Assembly (NCBI GenBank): GCA_015075405.1
Contig: JABTUK010000003.1
Location: 1,302,001-1,366,000, forward strand
Reading direction: 5' to 3'
Origin: Anaerolineales bacterium
GTDB lineage: Bacteria; Chloroflexota; Anaerolineae; 4572-78; J111
Length of the DNA stretch: 64,000 bases
Both the position numbers and the translations under genes were made by a program. Within the stretch, counting starts at the first letter, position 1, and each line of letters opens with the position of its first letter. The notes below the pieces were generated by a model. The model saw only the letters and a list, made by a program, of their open reading frames with translations, did not search any database and had not been told where the DNA came from. Shown one piece after another: positions 9,074 through 18,623 of this stretch.

Positions 9074-9254
9074 AGTTACTACTCAGGTTCATGTCATTTC
9101 GAGCGACCCGCAAGGGGGAGCGAGAAATCCCCATGGCACAACACGTAAAAGTGAGGCGTCGGGGATTTCTCCTTGCGGTCGAAACCTGTCCCACCCCTTC
9201 GGGTGCGCCGAAGGGCGTGAGCTTGTCGAATGGATGACATGGCGGAGTCGTTAC
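9074..9254. repeat. MITE-like repeat family A, copy 1 (with internal extra sequence)
   Basis: It begins near AGTTACTACTCAGG...TGTCATTTCGA and ends ATGACATGG...GTCGTTACG. About 50 bp of extra hairpin sequence (CCACCCCTTCGGGTG...) lies between the two halves of the right arm. Other copies are at 11121-11249, 28007-28128 and 41818-41935. Confidence 0.75.
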
Positions 9255-9304
9255 GTTCCGGCTATATTATCATTAACCTTACCCATCACACAAAGGAAAA
9301 CCCC

Positions 9305-11110
9305 ATGGACCCAGCTCAAATTGAAATGAATATCAACCTGGAAAAGGCGCTGCGCCGGGCCAATTTGCTGGCCGCGGCAGCCGAGGTAAGCCAGAACATC
9401 ACCCATATCTTGGATATTGACGTATTACTGCCCAAAACTGTTGACATTATCTGCGACGCCTACGGTTTTTATTACGCCGGGATTTTTTTGATTGATGAGG
9501 CGGGCGAGTTTGCCGTCCTGCGGGCTGGCCGAGGCCAGCCGGGCCGGATTATGATTGAAAATCACCACAAACTGGCTGTGGGCGGCAATTCGATGATTGG
9601 GGCTTGCACCGCGCTCAACGAGGCCCGTATCTCGCTGGATGTGGACACAGAAAAGGTCTGGTATCCCAACCCGGTCTTGCCCGATACCCGTTCTGAAATG
9701 GCCCTGCCGCTGGCTATCGGCGACCGGGTGATTGGGGCGGTGACGGTGCAAAGTACCGAGGGCGCAGCTTTTTCGGATGAGGATGTGTCGTCGTTGCAAG
9801 CCATGGCCAACCAACTGGCTATTGCCATTGACAACGCTTACCAGCGGCGCGAGTTAGAAGAGACCCACGCCGAACTGGTGCGCGCCAAAACCTTTGAAGC
9901 CATTGCCACCGCCACCGGCGATGCCATCCATTGGATTGGCAACAAGGCTGAACCCATCGGCGCTTCAGCCGACCGCCTGCGCTATGATTTGCAACTGCTG
10001 GTCTGCGCCGTGGCTGATTTGTTGCAGCAAAGCGGTGAGGCAGCCAACAGCCGGCCCCTGGCCCAAATGCTGCTCAACCAGACGGCGACCATCCGCCAGA
10101 ATAACCCTGATCTGGCCGAACTGGCGGCAAAACTCAATACCTTGAGCCTGGACAAATTAGAAAAACGCCTCAGCCTGGAATCTTCGCTGGAAGACCTGGA
10201 TATTATCAATGATTCCGCCGCGTTGATCATGAAAATCAAAGAAGACCTGATCGGCCCGGCCCGCGAGCAGGCGCCCCGCCCCGCGCTGATAGATGATGTG
10301 CTCAGAGATGTGGTTTCCTTGTTTGATCTGCCACCTGGTTCGATCAAGCTCGATGTGCCGGGTAATTTGCCATTGGTTGTGGCCGACCCGGCCCAGTTGC
10401 ATCGGGTGTTTGCTAACCTGATCAAAAATGCCCTTGAGGCCATGGAGGGCCAGCCCAATCCCCAGGTTTGGCTCAAAGGATACGCTACTACCGGCAGCGA
10501 TTTTGTGCGGATTGACGTCATTGACCAGGGGGTGGGCATCCCTGCCGCCGATATGGACAAGATTTGGGTAACGTTCCACACCACCAAAGGAATTAAAGGA
10601 CACACCGGGCTGGGTTTGCCGGCCTGCCGCTTGATTCTGGAGCAAATTGGCGGCCACATTACCGCAACGAGTCGGGAGGGGGAGGGTTCGACCTTTACCG
10701 TTAGCCTGCCGGTGGACAAAAGCCGGGAAACAAAACTCAAGCTTGAGCCGGGAAGAGGCAAAATTTTGCTGATTGACGACAACGATAGCTGGCAGCAGTT
10801 TGCCCATTTGGTGCTTAAATCGAACGGTTATAAAGTGGCTACCACCGATAGAGAGTACAGAGCCGAAAATTACAACCAATATGATCTGATCCTCATTGAC
10901 GACATTCTGGCTGAAGGGGACTCGCTGACCCTGCTGCAAGCCCTTGATGCCGCCGGGGCCATTCGCAAAACAGTAGCAGTATCGTCAAACCCTCGGGTCG
11001 AACGGACAAAAATACGCATGCTGCTGGGGCTGCGCAATTTGCTCCCCAAGCCCTACACCCCTGCGGCCCTATTAAGCGAAGTTAAAAAGGCGCTCAATAC
11101 CGTGCGTTAA
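9305..11110 (+). CDS. hybrid GAF histidine kinase with C-terminal receiver domain
   Basis: About 602 residues from the ATG at 9305, preceded by AAAGGAAAA; the frame is open from 9230 but that part lies in a repeat. One GAF domain (residues 30-195) is very similar to those of the upstream kinase. Then come GDAIHWIGNKAEPI (H-box), NLIKNALEAMEG (N-box), DQGVGIP (G1), HTGLGLPA (G2), and a receiver domain from about residue 485 (ILLIDDND, LILIDDIL with the phospho-acceptor Asp, LLPKPYT with the conserved Lys). A hybrid kinase normally passes phosphate internally before handing it on; the free-standing receiver at 11289 is a plausible partner. No output DNA-binding domain is encoded nearby. Confidence 0.9.
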   Translation: MDPAQIEMNINLEKALRRANLLAAAAEVSQNITHILDIDVLLPKTVDIICDAYGFYYAGIFLIDEAGEFAVLRAGRGQPGRIMIENHHKLAVGGNSMIGACTALNEARISLDVDTEKVWYPNPVLPDTRSEMALPLAIGDRVIGAVTVQSTEGAAFSDEDVSSLQAMANQLAIAIDNAYQRRELEETHAELVRAKTFEAIATATGDAIHWIGNKAEPIGASADRLRYDLQLLVCAVADLLQQSGEAANSRPLAQMLLNQTATIRQNNPDLAELAAKLNTLSLDKLEKRLSLESSLEDLDIINDSAALIMKIKEDLIGPAREQAPRPALIDDVLRDVVSLFDLPPGSIKLDVPGNLPLVVADPAQLHRVFANLIKNALEAMEGQPNPQVWLKGYATTGSDFVRIDVIDQGVGIPAADMDKIWVTFHTTKGIKGHTGLGLPACRLILEQIGGHITATSREGEGSTFTVSLPVDKSRETKLKLEPGRGKILLIDDNDSWQQFAHLVLKSNGYKVATTDREYRAENYNQYDLILIDDILAEGDSLTLLQALDAAGAIRKTVAVSSNPRVERTKIRMLLGLRNLLPKPYTPAALLSEVKKALNTVR

Positions 11111-11120
11111 TCAGGGAACT

Positions 11121-11249
11121 GGTAACTGCTCAGCCATGTCATTTCGACCGTAGGGAGAAATCCCCGATATCTTACTTTTATATGTTGCGCCCTGGGGACG
11201 CTTCGCGTCGACCTTTGGTCTCGAAATGACATGAGTCTGAGCAGTAACG
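11121..11249. repeat. MITE-like repeat family A, copy 2
   Basis: Ends are imperfect inverted repeats: GTAACTGCTCAG...CATGTCATTTCGA on the left and TCGAAATGACATG...GAGCAGTAAC on the right, around 129 bp in total. It separates the hybrid kinase from the receiver gene. Confidence 0.8.
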
Positions 11250-11288
11250 TTCCCTTAATTCCCTTTTTCGAGATGGAGTCAGCTCTCA

Positions 11289-11696
11289 ATGGATACAGAA
11301 CCCAAAATTTTAGTGGTAGATGATGAAGAAAACCTGCTGCGGAGCGTAGAAAAAACGCTGTTTCGAGAAGGCTTTGAGGTCGAAACGGCGGGCGGCAATG
11401 TAACCGCCTACGAATTGATCCAGGATGCCCTGGTCGAAGGCCAGCCGTTTGATCTGGTCATTTTAGATTTGAACATGCCCAATTTTGAGGGCAAAGAGTC
11501 TAAATATGCCGGCCTGGAGCTGCTGGAACGACTCAAAAAGGTCAACCCCGATCTGCCGGTCATTGTTAATTCTGCCTGGGATGAGGTTGAAACGGCCAAA
11601 GCCTGCATAGACAAAGGCGCCGCCGATTATTTTGTCAAAGGCCGCACTGAGGAGATGTTGCAAAAAATTCGAGCGGTACTGGGCCTGTCGGCTTGA
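11289..11696 (+). CDS. single-domain response regulator
   Basis: A 135-residue receiver domain only. The acidic pair DDEEN is at residues 11-12, the phospho-acceptor Asp is in LVILDLNMP, the switch Ser in VNSAW, and the Lys in YFVKGR. There is no output domain, so it probably works like CheY/Spo0F, by protein contact or as a phosphorelay intermediate. It follows two GAF kinases on the same strand and is closed by a terminator at 11724-11756. It has a slightly long loop after the phospho-Asp (NFEGKESKYAG), seen in receivers of this type. Confidence 0.92.
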   Translation: MDTEPKILVVDDEENLLRSVEKTLFREGFEVETAGGNVTAYELIQDALVEGQPFDLVILDLNMPNFEGKESKYAGLELLERLKKVNPDLPVIVNSAWDEVETAKACIDKGAADYFVKGRTEEMLQKIRAVLGLSA

Positions 11697-11723
11697 AGCC
11701 ACCCTTAAACCAAACGTTTAGCC

Positions 11724-11756
11724 GAAGGGGACTGATCAAGAGTCCCCTTTTTTGTT
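11724..11756 (+). terminator. rho-independent terminator after the response regulator
   Basis: Stem AGGGGACT/AGTCCCCT followed by six T; it closes the kinase/receiver cluster and insulates it from the RpiR gene. Confidence 0.88.
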
Positions 11757-11779
11757 TTAAAACCAAGAACCGCATCAAT

Positions 11780-11808
11780 TTGACAATGATAAGGATCTAT
11801 ACTATAGT
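11780..11808 (+). promoter_or_regulatory. sigma70 promoter of the RpiR/sugar locus
   Basis: TTGACA (11780-11785), 17-nt spacer, TATAGT (11803-11808). Near-consensus, 61 nt before the RpiR start, and directly after a terminator. Confidence 0.8.
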
Positions 11809-11814
11809 GGCGTG

Positions 11815-11848
11815 GTAATATTACATTATAACTTACAACAAAGTTGTA
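11815..11848. promoter_or_regulatory. two palindromes downstream of the promoter, candidate RpiR operators
   Basis: GTAATATTAC (11815-11824, perfect palindrome) and TACAAC-AAA-GTTGTA (11834-11848, perfect 6-bp arms) lie just after the -10 box, where a bound repressor would block initiation. That the RpiR protein binds here is an inference. Confidence 0.45.
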
Positions 11849-11869
11849 CCACCACAACGGATGTGATGC

Positions 11870-12736
11870 GTGCATTTTACTGTTGATTCATCAAGTTCCT
11901 CGATCAATTCACTCACCCGTATCCGGTCAAAGTTACCTACCCTGGCTGCGGCAGAAGCGCGCGTAGCCAATTGGGTAATGCAGCAGCCGGAGAAGATTAT
12001 GGCGCTTTCCATGGCCCAGGTAGCCCAAGCCTGCGGGGTGAGTGATACGACAGTGCTCCGATTTTGTCGAAATGCCGGCTTCCAAGGCTATATTGACCTC
12101 AAGCTATCCATCGCTCGTGACCTCACTAGCCCTACTCAGGTGATTCTTGACGACATCACCGAGAATGATCCCCCGGCAGTCATTGCCCGTAAAGTCTTTA
12201 TCTCAAATATTCAGGCCCTGTACGACACCCTGGAAGTGTTGGATGAGCAGGCTCTGGTGCAGGCCATTACCTTGCTACAGAACGCCAGGCAGATTTTGAT
12301 TGTAGGAGTTGGCACCTCAGCCCCCATCGTGCATAGCATGTATAACATGCTGATGCGCTTGGGCCTCAATTGTAAACCCCAGACCGACTCTTATTTACAG
12401 CTTATGGAAGTGGCCCTATTGGGGCCAGGCGACGTGGTGGTGGGGATTTCCCAATCCGGCAGTTCCAAAGACCCTGTCTATACCTTGAAGCAAGCCAAAG
12501 CCGCCGGCGCCGCCACCATTTGTATTACCGGCAATGCCGAATCCCCTATCACCCAATATGCCGATGTCACTTTGTTGAGCGTGGCCCGTGAAGCCCGGAT
12601 TGAAGCCATTGCCTCCCGGCTGGCGCAGATGAGCATTGCCGATGCCCTCTATGTGGCCGTCGCCCTTAATAATATTGATGTGGCTATCCAGAATGAAAAA
12701 CTGATCTGGGATGCTTTACTGCCCAAGATGTTTTGA
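11870..12736 (+). CDS. RpiR-family transcriptional regulator (HTH_6 + SIS)
   Basis: A 288-residue protein. The N-terminal HTH_6 domain (about 20-95; VANWVMQQPEKIMALSMAQV, then CGVSDTTVLRFCRNAGFQGY) is the DNA-binding part. The C-terminal SIS domain (about 125-260; LIVGVGTSAPI, ISQSGSSKD) binds phosphosugars. GTG start at 11870; no in-frame ATG lies near. RpiR proteins sense phosphorylated sugar intermediates and usually control the adjacent catabolic genes. It is the first gene of the DhaKL/ABC/FGGY/RuBisCO-like locus, downstream of a near-consensus promoter with two palindromes, so autoregulation and control of the locus are likely. Confidence 0.9.
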   Translation: MHFTVDSSSSSINSLTRIRSKLPTLAAAEARVANWVMQQPEKIMALSMAQVAQACGVSDTTVLRFCRNAGFQGYIDLKLSIARDLTSPTQVILDDITENDPPAVIARKVFISNIQALYDTLEVLDEQALVQAITLLQNARQILIVGVGTSAPIVHSMYNMLMRLGLNCKPQTDSYLQLMEVALLGPGDVVVGISQSGSSKDPVYTLKQAKAAGAATICITGNAESPITQYADVTLLSVAREARIEAIASRLAQMSIADALYVAVALNNIDVAIQNEKLIWDALLPKMF

Positions 12737-12787
12737 GGGCATTGAATTGGATAATTTTCACCTATAACCCTAAAAAGGAGAAATCTG

Positions 12788-13786
<999 letters not shown>

Positions 13787-13805
13787 TTCAAAAAGGTTTC
13801 AGTCT

Positions 13806-14435
13806 ATGGCAGATGAACTAATCACAGGAGCAACGATTGTGGCCGCGCTGGCCGGAGCGGCTAATGCCCTCAAAGCGCAAAGCGACTATTTAACCTCGCT
13901 CGATCAGGCCATGGGCGACGGCGATACCGGCATCACCCTGTCCAAAGTCGCCGATGGGGTGTTGGCCTATCTCCAGGCTAACTCCATCGCCGACATCGGC
14001 AAGTTTTTGGGCGCAGCCGGCATGGCGGCCAACAAAGCCGCGCCTTCGACTATGGGCACACTGCTGGCCACAGCCCTGATGCGGGCGGGCAAAGAAGTTA
14101 TGGGCAAAACCGAAATCACCCGCCAGGATTTGGCCGCCATGTTCAAGGCCGCCGACTTGGGCATGCAAGAGCGCGGCAAGGCCAAGCCCGGCGACAAAAC
14201 CATTATTGATGCTTTGCACCCGGCTTGTGAGGCTTTTGCCGCCGCTATCGAACAGGGTGCTTCCCTGGCCGAGGCCGGAGCCAAAGCATTGGCCGCCGCC
14301 GAGTTAGGCCGCGACAGCGTGACCCCGTTGCGCAGCAAAATCGGCCGGGCCAGCTGGGTGGGCGAGCGCACCGAGGGCCAGCTTGATCCCGGCTGCGAGG
14401 CGTTGGTAGTGATGCTGAGAGCCGTGATTGCATAA
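13806..14435 (+). CDS. dhaL: dihydroxyacetone kinase-type subunit DhaL
   Basis: About 209 residues from the ATG at 13806; the frame opens earlier inside dhaK but that part is not DhaL-like. The Mg-nucleotide motif DQAMGDGDTG (near residue 36-45) with its acidic ligands and the C-terminal GRASWVGERT...LDPG loop are present, so the ADP/ATP site is intact. DhaL transfers phosphate to the ketone held by DhaK. Split DhaK and DhaL normally point to a PTS donor (DhaM). DhaM is absent here, so either it lies elsewhere in the genome or this pair uses free ATP, as known for some tetrulose kinases. After the gene a repeat of family B fills the gap to the transporter. Confidence 0.92.
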   Translation: MADELITGATIVAALAGAANALKAQSDYLTSLDQAMGDGDTGITLSKVADGVLAYLQANSIADIGKFLGAAGMAANKAAPSTMGTLLATALMRAGKEVMGKTEITRQDLAAMFKAADLGMQERGKAKPGDKTIIDALHPACEAFAAAIEQGASLAEAGAKALAAAELGRDSVTPLRSKIGRASWVGERTEGQLDPGCEALVVMLRAVIA

Positions 14436-14462
14436 CCTACAGCGTTGCTACCAATAATAAAA

Positions 14463-14573
14463 ATGTCATTGCGAGGCTTCGTCGTGAGCTCAACTGAACG
14501 GCTGTAGGCCGAAGCAATCCCCCTCTCCGAGATGGGACGCTACGCGGCTTCGCTAACGCTCATAGTGACATGA
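14463..14573. repeat. dispersed repeat family B, copy 1
   Basis: Starts ATGTCATTGCGAGGC, contains CGAAGCAATC and ends in TAGTGACATGA, an imperfect palindrome of about 110 bp between dhaL and the ABC operon. A second copy lies at 46740-46828. Confidence 0.7.
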
Positions 14574-14686
14574 ACAAAGCTATTTTCAAGGGAGGTGAAC
14601 GAAAAACAAACAATATAGCAAACCTAATTGAACCTAATGATTAACTTCAAAGTAGAAACAATTCAGAGTAGAAGAGGAGAAAAATC

Positions 14687-15838
14687 ATGAAGAAGTATGT
14701 GTCAGTTTTATTGATAACTTTGCTCATAGTTATGGTCGCCGGGTGTGGCGCTCAACCGGCGGCTCCCGCCGAAAAACCAGCTGAAGCGCCAGCTACCGAA
14801 GCGCCAAAGGCCGAAGCCCCTGCCGCCACCGAAGAACCTGCTGCTGAAGCGCCGGCTGCGACCGAAGAACCTGCCGCCGAAGCACCGGCTGCGACCGAAG
14901 AGCCAGCCGCCGAAGCGCCGGCCGCCGAAGGCGATCTCAACTTCGTAACTGTTGTTAAAATTGCCGGGATCAACTGGTTCAACCGTATGGAAGAAGGCGT
15001 GGTCAAATGGGGCAAAGAGAATGGCGTCAACGCCACCCTGGTCGGTCCGGCCGAAGCCGATGCGGCCCAGCAAATTCCGATCATCGAGGATTTGATTGCG
15101 CAAGGGGTAGACGCGCTGTGCGTTGTCCCAATGGACCCGACCCAGCTTGATCCGGTGCTGAAAAAGGCTATGGATGCTGGCATCGTCGTTGTAACCCACG
15201 AGGCTTCAAACCAGGTCAATATGGATTTTGATATCGAAGCCTTCGATAACAAGGCTTTTGGGGCCGGCTTGATGGATCGTCTGGCCGCCGAGATGGGCGA
15301 AGAGGGCGAATATGCTGTGTTTGTGGGCAGCCTCGGCTCCAAAACCCACAACGAGTGGGTAGATGGCGGCATTGAACGCCAGAAAGAGGCTTATCCCAAC
15401 ATGACGATGGTCGGCGACAAGAACGAAAGCTTTGATGATGCCGAAGTGGCCTACCAGAAAGCTAAAGAAATCCTGGCCGCCTATCCCAACATCAAGGGCT
15501 TCCAGGGCAGCGCCTCGACCGACGTGGCCGGGATTGGCCGCGCCGTTGAGGAAGCCGGTCTGCAAGATGAGGTCGCAGTGGTAGGCACCAGCCTGCCCTC
15601 GATTGCCGGCGATTTGCTCTTTAGCGGCGCCATTGATGCCATTGGCTTCTGGGATCCGGCGGTGGCCGGCGCGGCCTGCAACCAGATGGCCTTGATGAAG
15701 ATTAAGGGTGAAGAAGTGGGCGTCGGCGCAGACCTGGGTATTGACGGTTATAAAAAGCTGATCGGCGAGGGCAAAGTTCTCTACGGTGATGCTGCCGTTT
15801 ACGTTGACGAGACCAACGCCAAGGATTATCCTTTCTAA
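14687..15838 (+). CDS. ribose-type ABC transporter substrate-binding lipoprotein
   Basis: A 383-residue protein. The lipoprotein signal peptide ends in the lipobox VAGC (Cys about residue 20). A low-complexity linker of three near-identical 11-residue units (type EEPAAEAPAAT) follows, then a type-I periplasmic sugar-binding fold (NFVTVVKIAGINWFNRMEEG, QQIPIIEDLIAQGVDALCVV, GFQGSASTDVAGIGRAVEEA). This is the family of RbsB and LsrB-like binding proteins for pentoses, AI-2 and polyols. The linker keeps the binding domain away from the membrane anchor. RBS AGAGGAG is close upstream. The ATPase and permease genes follow in order. Confidence 0.92.
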   Translation: MKKYVSVLLITLLIVMVAGCGAQPAAPAEKPAEAPATEAPKAEAPAATEEPAAEAPAATEEPAAEAPAATEEPAAEAPAAEGDLNFVTVVKIAGINWFNRMEEGVVKWGKENGVNATLVGPAEADAAQQIPIIEDLIAQGVDALCVVPMDPTQLDPVLKKAMDAGIVVVTHEASNQVNMDFDIEAFDNKAFGAGLMDRLAAEMGEEGEYAVFVGSLGSKTHNEWVDGGIERQKEAYPNMTMVGDKNESFDDAEVAYQKAKEILAAYPNIKGFQGSASTDVAGIGRAVEEAGLQDEVAVVGTSLPSIAGDLLFSGAIDAIGFWDPAVAGAACNQMALMKIKGEEVGVGADLGIDGYKKLIGEGKVLYGDAAVYVDETNAKDYPF

Positions 15839-15859
15839 GCACACACCTTGTCCAGTAAT

Positions 15860-15906
15860 TGCGTGTTGCGTAGTTCCTAAATGGAACACGCAACACGCAA
15901 CACGTG
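15860..15906. repeat. heptamer hairpin, TTGCGTG/CACGCAA family
   Basis: GCGTGTTGCG pairs with CGCAACACGCAACACG across a short loop; 7-nt period. A related hairpin follows the FGGY gene at 21263-21322. Located between the binding-protein and ATPase genes, it may reduce read-through so that the binding protein is made in excess. Confidence 0.7.
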
Positions 15907-15957
15907 TCCTAAAGCCGGGCTGGATTAATTGCACATAATTGGTAAAACCTTATCTCC

Positions 15958-17454
15958 ATGGCTAACGAATTTTTACGTCTGACCGGAATTTCTAAATCTT
16001 TTGCCGGCGTCCACGCCCTGCGGAATGTTGACCTGACCATCGCGCAGGGCCGGATTCATTGTTTGGTGGGGGAAAATGGGAGTGGCAAATCAACTCTAAT
16101 CAAAATTATCGCCGGAGTGTATCAACGTGACAGCGGCTCCATTGTGATTAACGGGAAGGAGTTCGAGCGTCTTCACCCCATTGACGCCATTCGGGAGGGC
16201 ATCCAGGTTATTTATCAGGATTTTTCTCTTTTTCCTAATCTCACGGTGGCCGAGAATATTGCCCTAAATCGAGAGCTAGCCGACGGACGCCGCCTGGTCA
16301 ACTGGCGGCACGTCCACGATATTGCGGCCAATGCCCTGGCTCAAATTGAGGTCAATATCCCGCTGGAGGCGACGGTTGGCGAGGTGTCGGTGGCGAATAA
16401 GCAGCTCATCGCCATTGCTAAAGCCTTGCGCCAGCGAGCGCGGCTGATTATTATGGATGAGCCGACCAGCGCCCTGACCGAACGGGAAATCCGGGTGCTG
16501 TTTGCGGTGATCCGAAAGTTGCAGGAACGACAAGATATTGCCTTTCTCTTTGTGAGTCATAAACTGGACGAAGTTTTGGAGATTTCTGAGAGTATGATGG
16601 TCATCCGCAACGGCAAAATCGTCAGCGTGGGGGAGCGAAGTGACTATGACACCGCCCGCCTGATTTTTGAAATGACCGGGCATACCATCACCGAAAAAGT
16701 GTATGATTTTGAGCCTGACCTGAGCCAACCGGCCTTGCTCAAGGTGGAAAATTTGAACGCCGGTAAGCTGCTGAAGGCTATCAATTTGCAGCTACACGCC
16801 GGGGAGATTGTCGGCGTAACCGGACTCTTAGGTTCTGGACGCACGGAGCTGGCCCTGGCCCTTTACGGCATGCTGCCGATTGAGTCCGGTCGCATTTATA
16901 TAGACCAAAAACCTGTTGCCATTCGCTCCAATCGAGATGCCATCGCGCATGGGATTGGCTATGTGCCCGAAGACCGGCTGACCGAGGGCCTGTTTTTGGA
17001 CCAATCGGTGGCCCGGAATATAGTGGTCCGCACCATTGGCGATTTGCGCGGGACCTTGGGCTTGACCGATCCCCAAAAAATTAACGGCCAGGTCAACCAT
17101 TGGGTGGAGGGGCTGCGGATCAAAACCGCGAACCCGGCCCTGCCGGTCAAAACGCTGTCCGGCGGCAATCAGCAGCGGGTGGTGCTGGCCAAGTGGCTGG
17201 CCAGTAAGCCAAAGGTTATGATTTTGAATGGCCCGACGGTCGGGGTGGATGTAGGGTCCAAGGGTGAACTGCACAGCTTAATGAAGGAGTTAGCTGCTGA
17301 AGGAATGGGCTTGTTGGTTATTTCTGACGACATTCCCGAGCTGTTGCAAACGTGCAATCGAATTTTGCTCATGCGCCACGGCCGCATCGTCGAGGAAATG
17401 AGATCAAAAGATACCCACGCCAATGAACTTTCGGCCAAACTCATTGAGGATTAA
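15958..17454 (+). CDS. sugar ABC transporter ATP-binding protein (RbsA-type, double ABC)
   Basis: A 498-residue protein with two fused ABC modules. Module 1 (1-245) has Walker A GENGSGKST, the Walker B region RLIIMDEPTSAL and H-switch FVSHKLDE. Module 2 (about 255-498) has the degenerate Walker A GLLGSGRTE, signature LSGGNQQRVVLAKWLASKP and Walker B-like VMILNGPTVGVDVG. This asymmetry is standard for RbsA/XylG/MglA proteins: one site hydrolyses ATP, the other is weak. It energises the two permeases that follow. The next permease gene starts 4 nt after the stop. Confidence 0.93.
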   Translation: MANEFLRLTGISKSFAGVHALRNVDLTIAQGRIHCLVGENGSGKSTLIKIIAGVYQRDSGSIVINGKEFERLHPIDAIREGIQVIYQDFSLFPNLTVAENIALNRELADGRRLVNWRHVHDIAANALAQIEVNIPLEATVGEVSVANKQLIAIAKALRQRARLIIMDEPTSALTEREIRVLFAVIRKLQERQDIAFLFVSHKLDEVLEISESMMVIRNGKIVSVGERSDYDTARLIFEMTGHTITEKVYDFEPDLSQPALLKVENLNAGKLLKAINLQLHAGEIVGVTGLLGSGRTELALALYGMLPIESGRIYIDQKPVAIRSNRDAIAHGIGYVPEDRLTEGLFLDQSVARNIVVRTIGDLRGTLGLTDPQKINGQVNHWVEGLRIKTANPALPVKTLSGGNQQRVVLAKWLASKPKVMILNGPTVGVDVGSKGELHSLMKELAAEGMGLLVISDDIPELLQTCNRILLMRHGRIVEEMRSKDTHANELSAKLIED

Positions 17455-17458
17455 CAAG

Positions 17459-18457
17459 GTGAAACGTCTGCTGCGTCGAAACGAATTTTTGGTGGCCGTG
17501 ACATTGGTGATTCTTTGTCTGGTCATCGGGCTGAATAATCCAACCTTTTTTACCGTAGGCAATCTCTTTACCCTGCTGCGCAGCAGCATTGTTACCGGCA
17601 TCTTTGCCATGGGTGTGCTCATTGTGATCATCTCCGGGGGGATTGATGTTTCCTTCACGGCCATCGGCGTTTTTGCGCTCTATTCTACGGTCAAGCTGAT
17701 GCTCCATTACGCCCCCGATGCTTCGATCTGGGTGGCCTTTATCATTGCGGCGCTGATTGGGCTGGGCCTGGGTTTGATCAACGCCTTTTTTATTGCCCAG
17801 TTCAAGCTGCCAACACTCATTGTCACCCTGGGCACGTTAAGTATGTACCAGGGTTTTTTGCTTTTTGCTATCGGCAACCGGATTATCCGTGACGTTCCGC
17901 CCGCTCTAACTGAGTTCGCCCGGGCGGCGGTGGTCCAGATTCCCCAGGAACGCGGCACGGCCAATCTGCACCCGGCGGTATTTCTCTGGATTGTTGTAGT
18001 GGTTATCGTGTGGTTGCTGCTCAGGTATACCATGCTGGGGCGCGGCATCTATGCTTTGGGCGGCGCCCCCGAAGCCGCCGAACGGGCCGGCTTCAACGTG
18101 ATCCGCATTCAATATTTTATCTACAGCTTTGTCGGCCTGGTATCCGGCATTGCCGGGATGACGTTTGGGGCGCTGGCGCGGCAGGCCAATCCGCAGGATA
18201 TTGTGGGCACAGAACTGAATGTGATCGCGGCGGTGGTTCTGGGCGGCGCTTATCTGACCGGGGGCCGAGGCACGGTCATTGGGACGCTGCTGGGCGTCAT
18301 CTTGGTGGTGATTGCCAACAACAGTTTGATTCTCATCGGCGTGCCTACAGTCTGGCAGCGGGTGGTCATTGGCCTGATTATCCTGGTGGGCACGGGCATC
18401 CCGGCTATCCAGGAACGCCGAGCCGGGAAGGTCACAGCCGGTTTGGCCGAGGCGTAA
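17459..18457 (+). CDS. sugar ABC transporter permease 1 (RbsC-type)
   Basis: About 332 residues, strongly hydrophobic with 8-10 membrane helices. It has the family EAA-like loop region and the RbsC-type motifs IISGGIDVSFTAIG and LGGAYLTGGRGTVIGTLLGV. I chose the GTG at 17459, 4 nt after the ATPase stop with GAGG upstream; an in-frame ATG at 17423 would overlap the ATPase gene by 32 nt and has no ribosome site. It probably forms a heterodimer with permease 2, since the two are different proteins rather than copies. Confidence 0.9.
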   Translation: MKRLLRRNEFLVAVTLVILCLVIGLNNPTFFTVGNLFTLLRSSIVTGIFAMGVLIVIISGGIDVSFTAIGVFALYSTVKLMLHYAPDASIWVAFIIAALIGLGLGLINAFFIAQFKLPTLIVTLGTLSMYQGFLLFAIGNRIIRDVPPALTEFARAAVVQIPQERGTANLHPAVFLWIVVVVIVWLLLRYTMLGRGIYALGGAPEAAERAGFNVIRIQYFIYSFVGLVSGIAGMTFGALARQANPQDIVGTELNVIAAVVLGGAYLTGGRGTVIGTLLGVILVVIANNSLILIGVPTVWQRVVIGLIILVGTGIPAIQERRAGKVTAGLAEA

Positions 18458-18460
18458 TGT

Positions 18461-18574
18461 GTCCGAGGCTGAAGCCGTCGGACTAAGAGGACAAAGCCCG
18501 TTGGGCTAAATTGTAGCTCGCAGAGCTTGGCCCTTTCAAGGCGATGGCTTCAGCCTCGCGCTTTAGGCCGACGA
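18461..18574. repeat. inverted repeat between the two permease genes
   Basis: CGAGGCTGAAGCCGTCG at the left pairs with GATGGCTTCAGCCTCG at the right; an inner stem (GCCCGTTGGGC) lies between. About 110 bp. I saw no second copy in the window. Confidence 0.65.
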
Positions 18575-18623
18575 TAAATTCAACTACTTTGTTAAGGAAC
18601 AGTATCAGGATAAACCGTTCATC

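Noticed and set aside
7031..11110. Phytochrome-type GAF domains
   Set aside because: No conserved bilin Cys or PAS-GAF-PHY order is visible; these are generic GAF domains.
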